The notes: a model not told the origin generated them from the letters alone. A stretch of 33,620 nt of DNA from an uncultured Porphyromonadaceae bacterium (GCA_937989585.1 CALKRW010000019.1:1-33620), one strand, 5' to 3'. Shown: positions 1 through 7,911, counted from the first letter of the stretch. Numbers and translations: made by a program.

Positions 1-876
1 CATATGCCCTTCCGATGTCGAATCGAAGCATGTATTTATCCCGAACTCACGTTAATAAAACGCTCCCGGCTTGGTTTAGGTAACGAAAACGCACCGTTTG
101 GCTCGTTCTTATTTATGGGAACCACAGGCGTTGGCAAGAGCGAATTAGCCAAAGCATTGGCTCAATTCCTTTTCGGAAGCCGAGATATGTTGATCCGTAT
201 TGATATGAGTGAATATCAACAAGAGCATAGCGTATCCCGCTTATTTGGTGCGCCTCCCGGATATGTGGGTTATGATCAGGGGGGCCAACTTACCGAAGCT
301 GTACGCCGTAAACCATATTCTGTTATTCTTTTAGATGAAATAGAGAAAGCGCATCCCAAAATTTGCGATACGCTTCTCCAGGTTTTGGATGACGGTCGCA
401 TGACTGACGGCAAGGGGCGAACCATCAATTTCAAGAATACGGTCATAATTATGACGTCTAATCTTGGTGCTGAATTGATAGAACAACAAGAAGATGATTG
501 TTTGCCTCTTGTCAGAGAGTCGATGATCCAACTGCTAAAGCAAAGAACATCGCCAGAGTTTGTAAATAGGATTGACGACATAATTGTATTTAATCCGCTT
601 AATGACATCGTGATTAAATCCATTGCTATGAAGATTGTATACAATACGGTGCAAAAACTTCAATCTTCCGGATATTATATACAACTTAGTGAAAACGTTG
701 CAACTCATATAGTTCGTAATTTAGATTCGTCTATGGGTGCTCGTCCGATAAAGCGTATCGTTGACCATGAAATAATCGATGGTATTATTGACAGAATCCT
801 TATTGGTGATTTAGTCAAATCATTGCCTATATTCATTCGCGTATGTAATAACGAACTAACATTTACTAATGAGTAA
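1..876 (+). CDS. ClpB/ClpA-type AAA+ ATPase, second ATPase module (5' end missing or truncated)
   Basis: The 290 residues from the ATG at 4 match the D2 module of Clp/Hsp100 unfoldases. Visible motifs are Walker A GTTGVGKS (39-46; usual form GPTGVGKT), the GYVG pore loop (86-89), Walker B VILLDE (107-112), sensor-1 TSN (151-153), the arginine finger in PEFVNR (184-189) and the sensor-2 GAR (245-247). The N-domain, D1 and middle domain are absent. The frame is open to the window edge, but the first ~18 residues do not resemble the usual GQDEAV-type lead-in to D2, so the gene is either cut by the window or joined to foreign sequence. It ends 5 bp before the Ig-like gene and probably shares its transcript. 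As an ATPase it would remodel or unfold a partner; the partner is unknown. The D2 identity is certain, full length is not. Confidence 0.85.
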   Translation, partial: HMPFRCRIEACIYPELTLIKRSRLGLGNENAPFGSFLFMGTTGVGKSELAKALAQFLFGSRDMLIRIDMSEYQQEHSVSRLFGAPPGYVGYDQGGQLTEAVRRKPYSVILLDEIEKAHPKICDTLLQVLDDGRMTDGKGRTINFKNTVIIMTSNLGAELIEQQEDDCLPLVRESMIQLLKQRTSPEFVNRIDDIIVFNPLNDIVIKSIAMKIVYNTVQKLQSSGYYIQLSENVATHIVRNLDSSMGARPIKRIVDHEIIDGIIDRILIGDLVKSLPIFIRVCNNELTFTNE

Positions 877-881
877 TTCAT

Positions 882-1916
882 ATGGCTTTAGTATATAACG
901 AAGAAACTGGTAATTTTGATGACATACAAGCGCCTCCGATAATTAGGTATTGTCGAATTCAGGAGTCAGTTCCATTTTTCCAGGGAGATAGTGTAACACT
1001 CACTTGGCAGATTGACGGGGCCAATCATATCTTCATTGATGAAGAAGAGCAGCGGGACAATTCTTTTGAATTTACGCTTGACTCCGTTGGCACAAAACAA
1101 TTCAAAGTCAGAGCGACTAATTCTGATGGAATTGCAGAGCGCGTTGTGACGCTTGAAGTCCTTCCTTGCCCTAAATTTGAGATACTTCCGTCTGCGACCG
1201 TTCTTCATAAGGGGCGTAATGAAAATGTTGTTTTCCATTGGTCTATTGAAAATGCAAGAGACATTAAACTCATCAACGAAAACGAAACAACCGAAATTAC
1301 GGAATCGGGGGAAGCCACTTTCTCGCCGATTGATGATACACAGTTTACTTTTGAGGCGAAAGGACTGGAAGGGAACCGTGTATTTCGTCACATTATTCTG
1401 ATAAAGATTAGAGAAGCGTCTCGCATTGACTTTAAGATAAATCGTCAATTCTCTTATCCAAACCTTCCATTAATTCTTTCGTGGAACGTTGAGAACGGTT
1501 TCGCAGTTACTATAGATGACTTTGGAGAGCAACCGACACAAGGTCAATTAGAGGTATCCCCCGGCGTTGACACAACATATGTCATAAGAGTTCAAGACGC
1601 TTTTGGAGAGGAACGAAGAACTATAACAGTGCGAATGTTGCCGCTACCTGTTATTAAGCAAATCTTAGTTCCTTCTCCCAAAGTAGATGAAACCTATGAT
1701 ATATCCTATTCAACTCCCCAGTTTAATGCTACTATATCAGTTCCGACATTTGAGTCATCATTAGTTAAACTTGATTTACCGAACGTTCCTCAGTTAAAGA
1801 ATTCTTTCTTCGTAAAACCTATTTCTTTCGAGAAGAAAAAACGAATAAAGAATCCGTTCAAATCTCTTTACGCATATTTTTTCGCAAATAAACACATCAC
1901 ATATGGCAAAAACTAA
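882..1916 (+). CDS. Cytoplasmic protein with about three Ig-like beta-sandwich repeats
   Basis: 344 residues with no signal peptide or membrane segment. About three repeats (roughly 20-95, 105-180 and 185-260) share a pattern of hydrophobic residues around GDSVTLTW, then a TTY/TQF-type strand, then a short strand such as RTITV. This is typical of bacterial Ig-like or FN3-like modules. The C-terminal ~85 residues are different, basic and rich in K, F and P. The start is 5 bp after the AAA+ gene and the end overlaps the DUF4407 gene by 14 bp, so all three are probably translated together. Without an export signal, the Ig modules are likely to bind partners inside the cell, for example linking the ATPase to the membrane protein (inference). 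Confidence 0.7.
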   Translation: MALVYNEETGNFDDIQAPPIIRYCRIQESVPFFQGDSVTLTWQIDGANHIFIDEEEQRDNSFEFTLDSVGTKQFKVRATNSDGIAERVVTLEVLPCPKFEILPSATVLHKGRNENVVFHWSIENARDIKLINENETTEITESGEATFSPIDDTQFTFEAKGLEGNRVFRHIILIKIREASRIDFKINRQFSYPNLPLILSWNVENGFAVTIDDFGEQPTQGQLEVSPGVDTTYVIRVQDAFGEERRTITVRMLPLPVIKQILVPSPKVDETYDISYSTPQFNATISVPTFESSLVKLDLPNVPQLKNSFFVKPISFEKKKRIKNPFKSLYAYFFANKHITYGKN

Positions 1917-3396
1917 TTCTACCTCAACAACAAGAGAAATCTCGACTGAACACCTCGGTCGAATCAACGAATTTCTCTGGTCATGTGCCGGAGTAAACAA
2001 AGTTGTGCTTCGTCAGTGTCCTTCAGACTACTCAAAGTATGCTGGAATTGGCGGAATGATTCTTTTTACCGCAATCATGGCGGCTATCTCTGGTGGTTAC
2101 GCACTATACTTTGTATTTAATAGTTACGCTATTGCAGGTTTATTCGGTCTGTTTTGGGGATTGCTTATCTTCAATCTTGATCGATTCATCGTCAACACTA
2201 TGTATTCTGATGGTAAACATACCATTTCTTGGGCAGAAATCCGTTCTGGGCTACCGCGTATCATCATGGCTATATTCCTTGGCCTTGTTATTTCAACTCC
2301 TTTGGAGATGAAGATTTTTAGCGACCAAATCGACTCACAATTATTACAAGACAATGGCAAACGCATTGAGCAGGCAAAGCTTGCCTATAAGAACCTTTAC
2401 GATGAGTTAGATAGATACGAGGTGCAAAAACATGATATTCAAGTCGAGGGTGACACCATTCAAAGAACAATTGACCAAGCAGAAAAAGACCTCAAAGATG
2501 AAATTGAAGGTGTAAGTCTCAATGGGAAACCTGGCAAAGGCCCTGTTTATTCAGGTAAGGCCCGATATATCGAACAACTTAAATCTTCACTTGCCCGATG
2601 GGAAGTTCTAAAAAGACCGGATATAGAGCGTTTAGACAAAGAAATTGTTCGCGTTAAGGAAGAAATTCGTAGACACGAAAAACAAATAGATAAAGACGCA
2701 ACCCAAAATGGTTTTGCTGTTCGTTACGAAGCCTTTGAGAATGTAACCAGTTGGCACGACCATCCGGCTCTTGCCTTGGTCGCTCTTATGATTACGCTTC
2801 TATTTGTTATTATAGAAACTGCACCGACATTCCTAAAGATGATGATGGAGGATGGTCCCTATGATGATTTACTCAGAGCGCAAAAATATAAAACTAAAGT
2901 TTTAGCCGATAAGAGTATTTCAGATGTTAACGATGCAGTGAACACTTGTGTGCGCATATCTACGATGAAGAATGAAAAACGGTTAGAGGCTGAGACTATA
3001 GCCAATGAGGAAATAATGGCTAAAATTGCACGTACTCAGGCTGAACTTCTTGAAACCGCTATTGCGGGCTGGAAGGAGATTGAACTCGAAAAGATCCGTC
3101 AAAATCCATCTGCTTATGTCGTTTCAATAGTTCCTCCGAAGCAAGAGATGCAAGTCGTGGCTGATGAAGAAGGTAACCTATCAGAGTTTTCTCAGTCAGA
3201 TTTAGGCTCTATGGCTACAGTCTCTACGTCCATTATTGAAGAAGCAGCGGCAGTTACTCCTAATATGTCCGAAGATGATATTATTGACAATGCCAATAAT
3301 ACATCAGAGGGCGCAACTACCGAAGGGTTGGCAAATTCTGAATCTACAACGTCCGATGCGACGGATTCTACCAAAGACAAAAGTGGACAAGCATGA
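1903..3396 (+). CDS. DUF4407 membrane/coiled-coil protein
   Basis: 497 residues. Three hydrophobic segments lie near the N-terminus (about 49-72, 75-97 and 117-135) and a fourth at about 287-308, with the motif NLDRF after the second segment. This layout and the opening HLGRINEFLWSCAG match DUF4407. Between segments three and four is a ~140-residue charged coiled coil (140-280) rich in E, K and D. The tail from ~400 is acidic and rich in S, T, N and D. The start codon sits inside the end of the Ig-like gene (14-bp overlap) and the stop overlaps the next ATG as ATGA, so it lies centrally in a coupled four-gene set. The family has no settled biochemical function; a membrane anchor or sensor for the ClpB-like ATPase is inferred. 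Confidence 0.85.
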   Translation: MAKTNSTSTTREISTEHLGRINEFLWSCAGVNKVVLRQCPSDYSKYAGIGGMILFTAIMAAISGGYALYFVFNSYAIAGLFGLFWGLLIFNLDRFIVNTMYSDGKHTISWAEIRSGLPRIIMAIFLGLVISTPLEMKIFSDQIDSQLLQDNGKRIEQAKLAYKNLYDELDRYEVQKHDIQVEGDTIQRTIDQAEKDLKDEIEGVSLNGKPGKGPVYSGKARYIEQLKSSLARWEVLKRPDIERLDKEIVRVKEEIRRHEKQIDKDATQNGFAVRYEAFENVTSWHDHPALALVALMITLLFVIIETAPTFLKMMMEDGPYDDLLRAQKYKTKVLADKSISDVNDAVNTCVRISTMKNEKRLEAETIANEEIMAKIARTQAELLETAIAGWKEIELEKIRQNPSAYVVSIVPPKQEMQVVADEEGNLSEFSQSDLGSMATVSTSIIEEAAAVTPNMSEDDIIDNANNTSEGATTEGLANSESTTSDATDSTKDKSGQA

Positions 3397-3551
3397 AAAT
3401 CCCAGGGCTATCATTTTCATGGAAAAGGGCTATGGGCTTGACACAGGTCAAGCGGCAGTTAACTCGCAAAACTGGCATTCCAACTTCAAAAGCTGGGCTT
3501 GAACGGAAAGTTGGATCATTTATAATAAAAACTATCTTTGGTAAAAGATAA
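3393..3551 (+). CDS. Small basic protein (52 aa), translationally coupled to the DUF4407 gene
   Basis: An ATG at 3393 overlaps the DUF4407 stop as ATGA and opens a 52-codon frame ending in TAA at 3549-3551. The product begins MKIPGLSFSWKRAMG and is strongly basic (about 13 K/R, one E, no D). It has a central RKTGIPTSKAGLERK stretch and a hydrophobic SFIIKTIF near the end. The overlap, a conventional ATG and the terminator hairpin 27 bp downstream all argue that it is real and is the last gene of the transcript. It could be a nucleic-acid-binding or membrane-associated accessory peptide; I cannot assign a function from sequence. Confidence 0.6.
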   Translation: MKIPGLSFSWKRAMGLTQVKRQLTRKTGIPTSKAGLERKVGSFIIKTIFGKR

Positions 3552-3577
3552 GTATCGTTTTCCTCTATAAAAGTAAA

Positions 3578-3615
3578 TTAGGTTTGGTCCGGGTTATATG
3601 TCCGACCAAACCTAA
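3578..3615 (+). terminator. Hairpin terminator of the ClpB-like/DUF4407 cluster
   Basis: Perfect 12-bp inverted repeat, TTAGGTTTGGTC (3578-3589) and GACCAAACCTAA (3604-3615), with a 14-nt loop, 26 bp after the last stop codon. No clear T-run follows, so it may be only partly intrinsic or may stabilise the mRNA 3' end. Confidence 0.55.
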
Positions 3616-3734
3616 ACCATTTATAGAAACGCAGGGTAGAAAATTAATTGAATGTAATGCATAGGTATATTTTTATATAATTGCAGTGTTATTCCATTGA
3701 ATCACCTATAATTAATATTTTACGATATAATTAG

Positions 3735-3742
3735 TATATTTG
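3735..3742 (+). promoter_or_regulatory. Candidate -7 box of an orphan promoter
   Basis: TATATTTG fits the Bacteroidetes -7 consensus TAnnTTTG. The -33 element is poor (a T-rich run near 3718). Transcription would run rightward through a ~170-bp region with no convincing gene to the hairpin at 3917-3943. The only frame there is a 26-codon ORF at 3823-3903 starting MATIKRSFLRET, which could be a leftover gene start. Nothing else is supported in 3616-3916. Confidence 0.35.
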
Positions 3743-3916
3743 ATTTCGGTTGACAAAATGTTGACGTAAAATTAGTGGTCTCGGTTAGTCTGAGTGTCTT
3801 GAATAAACTAATTGTTCTCCTTATGGCAACTATAAAAAGATCTTTTCTTAGGGAGACATCGGCTTTATGCGACAGGGCGCCGCTTATCGCGGGTCGCCTA
3901 TAAAATCAAATGCAGA

Positions 3917-3943
3917 AACCCCGGAATGAACAATTCCGGGGTT
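3917..3943 (-). terminator. Terminator downstream of the DUF362 gene
   Basis: An 11-bp perfect stem (AACCCCGGAAT at 3917-3927, its complement at 3933-3943) with a 5-nt loop. On the - strand it lies 57 bp after the DUF362 stop and is followed by a T-rich stretch, so it fits that gene. It may also stop + strand transcription from the left. Confidence 0.7.
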
Positions 3944-4000
3944 GTTAGGGACTATCCTGCCAGCATCGGCTGGCGGAGTAGTGTTATGTCGCTGGAAGGC

Positions 4001-4981
4001 TTACTCGATGGTGATGAGGACGTATTTCTGGGTGCCCATGCCGAGTTGTTCGGCATAGTCGAGGACGTGGGTTGCGTTACGGGATGCCATACGCTCCTCG
4101 AGGTGGATTTTGCCGTGGTCGGGGGAGGCCTTGACTGCGTCGACGCAGGCGCGGTCGACGGCAACGGGGTCGAGCGAGGCGAATATGCCTATGTCGGCCA
4201 TCCGGACGGGGGCGGGATGGGCTACGCAGTCGCAGTCGACGGACAGGTTGTTGGCGACGTTTATGTACAGGATGTGGTCGCCGGCATGGTCGGTGACGGC
4301 TTTGGCGGCCTCGGCCATTGTCTCGAGGAAATCATCCTGCGCGGGCATGCCGTCGCCCCAGAGTTTGTTGGGGTCGTCGTGCTTGCCGGCGGAGTGTACC
4401 CAGGCCTTGCCCTCACGGGACTGGAGGCCGATGCCCATGTTCTTAAGCGCGCCGCCGAATCCGGCCATCGGGTGACCCTTGAAGTGCGAGAGGACGATGG
4501 TGAAATTGTAGTTGAGCCAGTCCTTGCCTATGAGGGCGTAGTTGATGTGTTTTGCGCCGACAACGGGCAGTGCGGTCGAGGCGACGCTGTCGAGAAGGTG
4601 GAAGGGCGCGATGGCAGTGAAGCCGTGCTCGCGGGCCACCTCCATGTGGTCCTTGTCGTTGGTGCGGGCGCCGGGGTAGGCGGTGTTGCACTCCACGATG
4701 TCGGCGTGGAGACCCTGAACGAGAGGAGCGATAAGGGTAGGTGCGAGGTGGTTGGGGTTGCCTTTCTCGCCCGAGGAGAGTTTGACGCAGACGCGGCCTG
4801 TGGCCTTGCGGTCGAGGGCGTCGTAGATTTTCAGAAGATTTTCGGGCGAGATGTTTTTGATGAAATAGACAGTCGCTACGGAATCGGATGTAGTCGGAGC
4901 GACCTGCTGTGCTGTGGCCTTGCCCATTCCGAGCAAAGCGAGTACCGCCAGGAGCACTATTTTCGATATTTTTCCAATCAT
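4001..4981 (-). CDS. DUF362 domain protein, secreted
   Basis: 326 residues from the chosen ATG at 4981. The product starts MIGKISKIVLLAVLALLG and continues to an Ala-rich cleavage-type site (KATAQ), a clear signal peptide; an upstream in-frame ATG at 5035 would put 18 unrelated residues before it and was rejected. The body matches DUF362: conserved segments around VCVKLSSGEKG, ECNTAYPGARTN, LSHFKGHPMAGFGGALKN and the Cys-containing SVDCDCVAHP. The family often accompanies 4Fe-4S modules, but this protein has no ferredoxin cluster motif. The exact reaction is unknown. It is a single-gene unit with its own promoter and terminator and much higher GC than the cluster to its left. Confidence 0.88.
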   Translation of the reverse strand: MIGKISKIVLLAVLALLGMGKATAQQVAPTTSDSVATVYFIKNISPENLLKIYDALDRKATGRVCVKLSSGEKGNPNHLAPTLIAPLVQGLHADIVECNTAYPGARTNDKDHMEVAREHGFTAIAPFHLLDSVASTALPVVGAKHINYALIGKDWLNYNFTIVLSHFKGHPMAGFGGALKNMGIGLQSREGKAWVHSAGKHDDPNKLWGDGMPAQDDFLETMAEAAKAVTDHAGDHILYINVANNLSVDCDCVAHPAPVRMADIGIFASLDPVAVDRACVDAVKASPDHGKIHLEERMASRNATHVLDYAEQLGMGTQKYVLITIE

Positions 4982-5032
4982 GGTTCTATATTGATTTTTG
5001 GTTAGTTCGGTAGTTAAACGCATATCAGAATG

Positions 5033-5040
5033 CAAAGTTA
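5033..5040 (-). promoter_or_regulatory. Candidate -7 box for the DUF362 gene
   Basis: The - strand reads TAACTTTG (TAnnTTTG), about 50 bp upstream of the ATG at 4981. The -33 position holds only a T/A-rich approximation, so this is a partial match. Confidence 0.4.
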
Positions 5041-5158
5041 ATATTTCGCGCCCATAAAATCATACCAGTATCGCGGTTAAATCAACCAATTTTACTGTTC
5101 GACACAATTAAAAATAGGATGTTTTGAGCGTATGTGGCCGCATGATGTTTGAGGTCTA

Positions 5159-5189
5159 TTTGTCGGGATGAGGAAATTTGATAAATTTG
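5159..5189 (+). promoter_or_regulatory. Candidate promoter for the RibD-C/DHFR-like gene
   Basis: TTTG (5159-5162), a 19-bp spacer and TAAATTTG (5182-5189) give a near-ideal Bacteroidetes -33/-7 pair. A second -7-like box, TACCTTTG, sits at 5228-5235 immediately before the tandem repeat. The -33 box overlaps TTTGAGGTCTAT (5148-5159), an inverted copy of part of the downstream repeat, so a regulator could bridge both. Confidence 0.5.
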
Positions 5190-5237
5190 CACGCGATATG
5201 GGTAAGGGTTGTCTGCCGGAATCTTGTTACCTTTGCA

Positions 5238-5285
5238 AAAATCATACACCTCCGATATTTTAAAATCATAGACCTCAAATACTTT
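5238..5285 (+). repeat. Two tandem 24-bp repeats in front of the RibD-C/DHFR-like start codon
   Basis: Units at 5238-5261 and 5262-5285 share AAAATCATAnACCTCnnATA and differ at about five positions. A perfect inverted 12-mer of the second unit (ATAGACCTCAAA, 5268-5279) occurs at 5148-5159. Placement directly before the ATG at 5292 suggests a repressor operator or a 5'-UTR control element. Confidence 0.6.
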
Positions 5286-5291
5286 AATCAG

Positions 5292-5969
5292 ATGAAGCCG
5301 TATATAGTTTGCCACATGATGTCGTCGGTTGACGGTCGCATAGACTGTGCCATGACCGAGAGAATCGACAATACCGACGCTTATTACCATGCGCTTGACA
5401 GCCTGAATTTTGACGCAACGCTTGAGGGGCGTGTCAGCCGTCAGATGCACTATGCCCTTCCGGAGCCTTTCAAGGCCGGTGACCTTACGCCAATCGGCGA
5501 GGAAAAATATCACATCGCCCATACGGCTGACCATTATGACATTGCCGTGGATACACATGGCTCGCTGATGTGGCCCGAGGAAGCGTCTGAAGACAATCTG
5601 CTGGTAATCACTGACGAGGCGTGTCCACGGGAATATCACGACTATCTCACTGCCAACGGCATTTCATGGATTGCCTGCGGCAAGAAAGGCATCGACCTGC
5701 CAAGGGCTATGGAAATACTTGGCGACAGGTTCGGAGTGAAGCGTCTCGGCGTCGTAGGCGGCGGACATATCAACGGCGCGTTTCTTCAGGCCGGACTGCT
5801 TGATGAGGTCAGCCTCATGATAGGCGGAGGTATCGATGGCCGGGCAGGAATGGCCGCCGTGTTCGACGGTATCCGGCAGAGCGACTATCCCCCGACACTT
5901 CTGACCCTTGACAGTGTCGAGCGAATGGGTAATACCGTATGGCTCAGATACACTGTCGATAAGAAGTAA
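5292..5969 (+). CDS. RibD C-terminal / dihydrofolate reductase-like family protein
   Basis: 225 residues from the ATG at 5292, chosen because family homology begins there (MKPYIVCHMMSSVDGRID); the frame is open further upstream but runs through the promoter and repeats. Diagnostic features are the N-terminal SVDGRI, the central HGSLMW region, and the nucleotide-binding GVVGGGHINGAFL near 155-170 followed by LLDEVSL. The family reduces pyrimidine or pterin-like substrates with NADPH. It lacks the RibD deaminase domain, so it is a stand-alone paralogue and not the riboflavin enzyme. The gene stands alone, with repeat elements in its leader implying specific control; the AraC regulator next door is a possible candidate regulator. 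Confidence 0.88.
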   Translation: MKPYIVCHMMSSVDGRIDCAMTERIDNTDAYYHALDSLNFDATLEGRVSRQMHYALPEPFKAGDLTPIGEEKYHIAHTADHYDIAVDTHGSLMWPEEASEDNLLVITDEACPREYHDYLTANGISWIACGKKGIDLPRAMEILGDRFGVKRLGVVGGGHINGAFLQAGLLDEVSLMIGGGIDGRAGMAAVFDGIRQSDYPPTLLTLDSVERMGNTVWLRYTVDKK

Positions 5970-6044
5970 GAGACGATATTCATGGACTGACATCCCAATT
6001 GCCAAGGAATGCTTTGACAATCGGGTATCGTCGTGGGGCATCGT

Positions 6045-6079
6045 ATGGATTTTGAGCGTGTGGGGAATGGATTTTGAGC
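6045..6079 (+). repeat. Two 13-bp direct repeats upstream of the araC-type gene
   Basis: ATGGATTTTGAGC occurs at 6045-6057 and identically at 6067-6079, starts 22 bp apart (about two helical turns), ending 10 bp before the -33 box. AraC-family proteins bind tandem half-sites at about this spacing, so this is a candidate autoregulatory site. Confidence 0.5.
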
Positions 6080-6089
6080 CGCAGGGTAA

Positions 6090-6119
6090 TTGCTCCGTGT
6101 GGTTTTATTGCTAAATTTG
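6090..6119 (+). promoter_or_regulatory. Promoter of the araC-type gene
   Basis: TTG (6090-6092), a 19-bp spacer and TAAATTTG (6112-6119), a good -33/-7 pair about 35 bp upstream of the ATG at 6154. Confidence 0.55.
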
Positions 6120-6153
6120 CGGTGTGAATAATGTTGTCTAAACCAATGGAATT

Positions 6154-6999
6154 ATGGCGATAGATCAGGAAGAGAATCTCGGTCCGATGAAACTGATTTT
6201 CAACTACAACAATGTGTTCTACAGTTTCTTCTATGATGACCTCAGCGGCTGCATACACCGCTCGCGGGAGTATGCGCTCAATTATGTCTACTCTGGCGAG
6301 ATGATTCTCGACAACGGGACGGAGAAGATTCATGTGCGCAAGGGGGAGTGCGTGTTCATACCGCGCGACCATCACATCACCATGTACAAGAAGACTTACG
6401 ACGGGGAGCGCTACTGCGGCATCTTCCTGATGTTCACCCGCAGTTTTCTCCGGGAGATGTACACCAGACTGTCCCTGAACAAGATCAAGGCCAAAGCCGA
6501 CAGACTCCCCGACGGAGTGATCAAGTTGCCAAAGACGGTGGAACTCGCCAGCCTGTTCGCCTCGATGACACCATATTTCGACCCGGAGGTGAGGCCGAAG
6601 GACAACTTCATGGAACTGAAACTGCAGGAGGGACTGATGGCACTGCTTGCCATCGACGAGAGGTTCGTGCCGACGATGTTCGACTTTAACGAGCCGTGGA
6701 AGATAGACATCCTTGATTTCATGGAGGAGAATTACATGTGCGACCTGAACCTCGAGGAGATAGCGCATTACACCGGGCGCAGCCTCGCCACATTCAAGCG
6801 CGATTTCAGGAAGATAAGCACTCTGACGCCTGAGAAATGGCTTATCAGGAAGCGGCTCGAGAAGGCATACGAGCTTATGAAGAGCGGCAAGAAGAAAGTC
6901 GTCGAGGTCTACGCCGAAGTCGGTTTCCGCAACCCGTCGCATTTCTCGACCGCCTTCAAGCGTGAGTTCGGCATCGCCCCTACAGCGGTTTTAAACTGA
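6154..6999 (+). CDS. AraC-family transcriptional regulator
   Basis: 281 residues. Residues ~25-170 form a cupin-like sensing domain (HVRKGECVFIPRDH, then YCGIFLMFTRSF), and ~197-281 are the two-helix-turn-helix AraC domain, with LEEIAHYTGRSLATFKRDF as the first and VGFRNPSHFSTAFKREFG as the second recognition unit. An alternative ATG at 6187 would trim 11 residues. Two 13-bp direct repeats precede the promoter, suggesting self-regulation. The upstream RibD-C/DHFR-like gene runs the same way and may be a target. The ligand is unknown. Confidence 0.93.
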   Translation: MAIDQEENLGPMKLIFNYNNVFYSFFYDDLSGCIHRSREYALNYVYSGEMILDNGTEKIHVRKGECVFIPRDHHITMYKKTYDGERYCGIFLMFTRSFLREMYTRLSLNKIKAKADRLPDGVIKLPKTVELASLFASMTPYFDPEVRPKDNFMELKLQEGLMALLAIDERFVPTMFDFNEPWKIDILDFMEENYMCDLNLEEIAHYTGRSLATFKRDFRKISTLTPEKWLIRKRLEKAYELMKSGKKKVVEVYAEVGFRNPSHFSTAFKREFGIAPTAVLN

Positions 7000-7042
7000 A
7001 AGACACGTCCGGCGGCATAATGTTTGGGTGCATATCTAAGTG

Positions 7043-7498
7043 TCAGGGCTTTGTTTCAACGCAGGAACCCTTGTCCCTGCGGTTGAATATGGCCATGGCG
7101 GCCTCGTGTTTCTCTACGAGCCGTTGGTAACCGGCACGTCGCCCCCGCTCGAGGTTGTGGCGCAGGTCGTTGAGTTTTACGGCGATGGCGATTTCGTTTC
7201 CGGACCCGGCGATGCGGCGGACATAGTCGAGATAGGGTTCGCTCTCGTCATGGGTGAGCAGGCGCAGCGCGTCGACAATCCCGGACGGGACACCGGCCTG
7301 CAGAAGGTCGTCGAATGTCCAGTCGGTGTCCTCGACAACGTCATGCAGGAATCCGGCGCACTGCTCCTCGGGAGTCTTGCCGGCTAGTCCTACGGTCAGG
7401 GGATGGAGTATCACAGGCTTGCCGTCAAGGTCTTTCTGGCCCCTGTGGGCCTTCATGGCGATTTCGAGACAGAGGTCTATCATGGCAGGTCCTGTCAT
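7043..7498 (-). CDS. HD-domain phosphohydrolase related to RelA/SpoT hydrolase domains
   Basis: 151 residues. It shows the metal-binding pattern of SpoT-type HD domains: MKAHRGQ with H18, ILHPL with H32, the HD dyad in FLHDVVEDTDW (52-53), and a late KLNDLRHN motif. There is no synthetase or ACT/TGS domain, so it resembles stand-alone small alarmone or nucleotide hydrolases. The substrate ((p)ppGpp or another nucleotide) cannot be read from sequence. Its ATG overlaps the preceding gene's stop as ATGA, indicating translational coupling. It is the last gene of a - strand run of uncharacterised genes and converges with the AraC gene, leaving 43 bp between. Confidence 0.85.
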   Translation of the reverse strand: MTGPAMIDLCLEIAMKAHRGQKDLDGKPVILHPLTVGLAGKTPEEQCAGFLHDVVEDTDWTFDDLLQAGVPSGIVDALRLLTHDESEPYLDYVRRIAGSGNEIAIAVKLNDLRHNLERGRRAGYQRLVEKHEAAMAIFNRRDKGSCVETKP

Positions 7499-7872
7499 TT
7501 TATTCTGTTTTTGATGAAGTCGTAGAAGTCCGGCTCATTCTGACGGTAGTAGTCGAGGATGTCGGCCTTGTATGCCTCGATTTTCTCCGGATGATTCAGT
7601 TTGTCCGAATACCATCCCTGCTCGAAACTTCCGTCGCCCGAACTGTAGTGGCTGAATTCGGATTCCACAATCATCAGATTAAACTCTTTGTCGCTGTGGA
7701 GTTCGAGGTGGTTCGGGTAAATTTCAGGATGACGCCTCGAGATGTAGTCCTTGATTCCGAATTCGTTGAACTTGTCGCTCAGGAAGTAGTTGAAGTTCTC
7801 CAGGTCGGAGGCGATTGAGGATTCGCGCTCAAACTCAAACCCGTCAATGCTCATTTTTTCTTTCTCTCTCAT
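7495..7872 (-). CDS. Hypothetical acidic protein (125 aa)
   Basis: No family recognised. The protein is charged and rich in aromatic residues (FEFE, NFNYFL, GWYSDK, YYRQNEPDFYDF), with no signal peptide, membrane segment or cysteine pair. The start may be 7872 or the internal Met at 7854 (MSIDGFEFE). Its stop overlaps the HD gene start (ATGA), so the two are co-translated and may act together, for example as a partner or regulator of the hydrolase (inference). Confidence 0.6.
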   Translation of the reverse strand: MREKEKMSIDGFEFERESSIASDLENFNYFLSDKFNEFGIKDYISRRHPEIYPNHLELHSDKEFNLMIVESEFSHYSSGDGSFEQGWYSDKLNHPEKIEAYKADILDYYRQNEPDFYDFIKNRIK

Positions 7873-7911
7873 GTCCTTAAAAAATTATGTTCATTCGGGG
7901 CCGCCCGTGTA

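Noticed and set aside
3926..5005. Long + strand open frame (359 codons) antisense to the DUF362 gene
   Set aside because: High-GC antisense artefact: rich in V, G, D and E, with no family features, over a clearly real secreted protein.
5980..6942. 320-codon - strand frame under the AraC gene
   Set aside because: Antisense to a complete AraC regulator with its own promoter.
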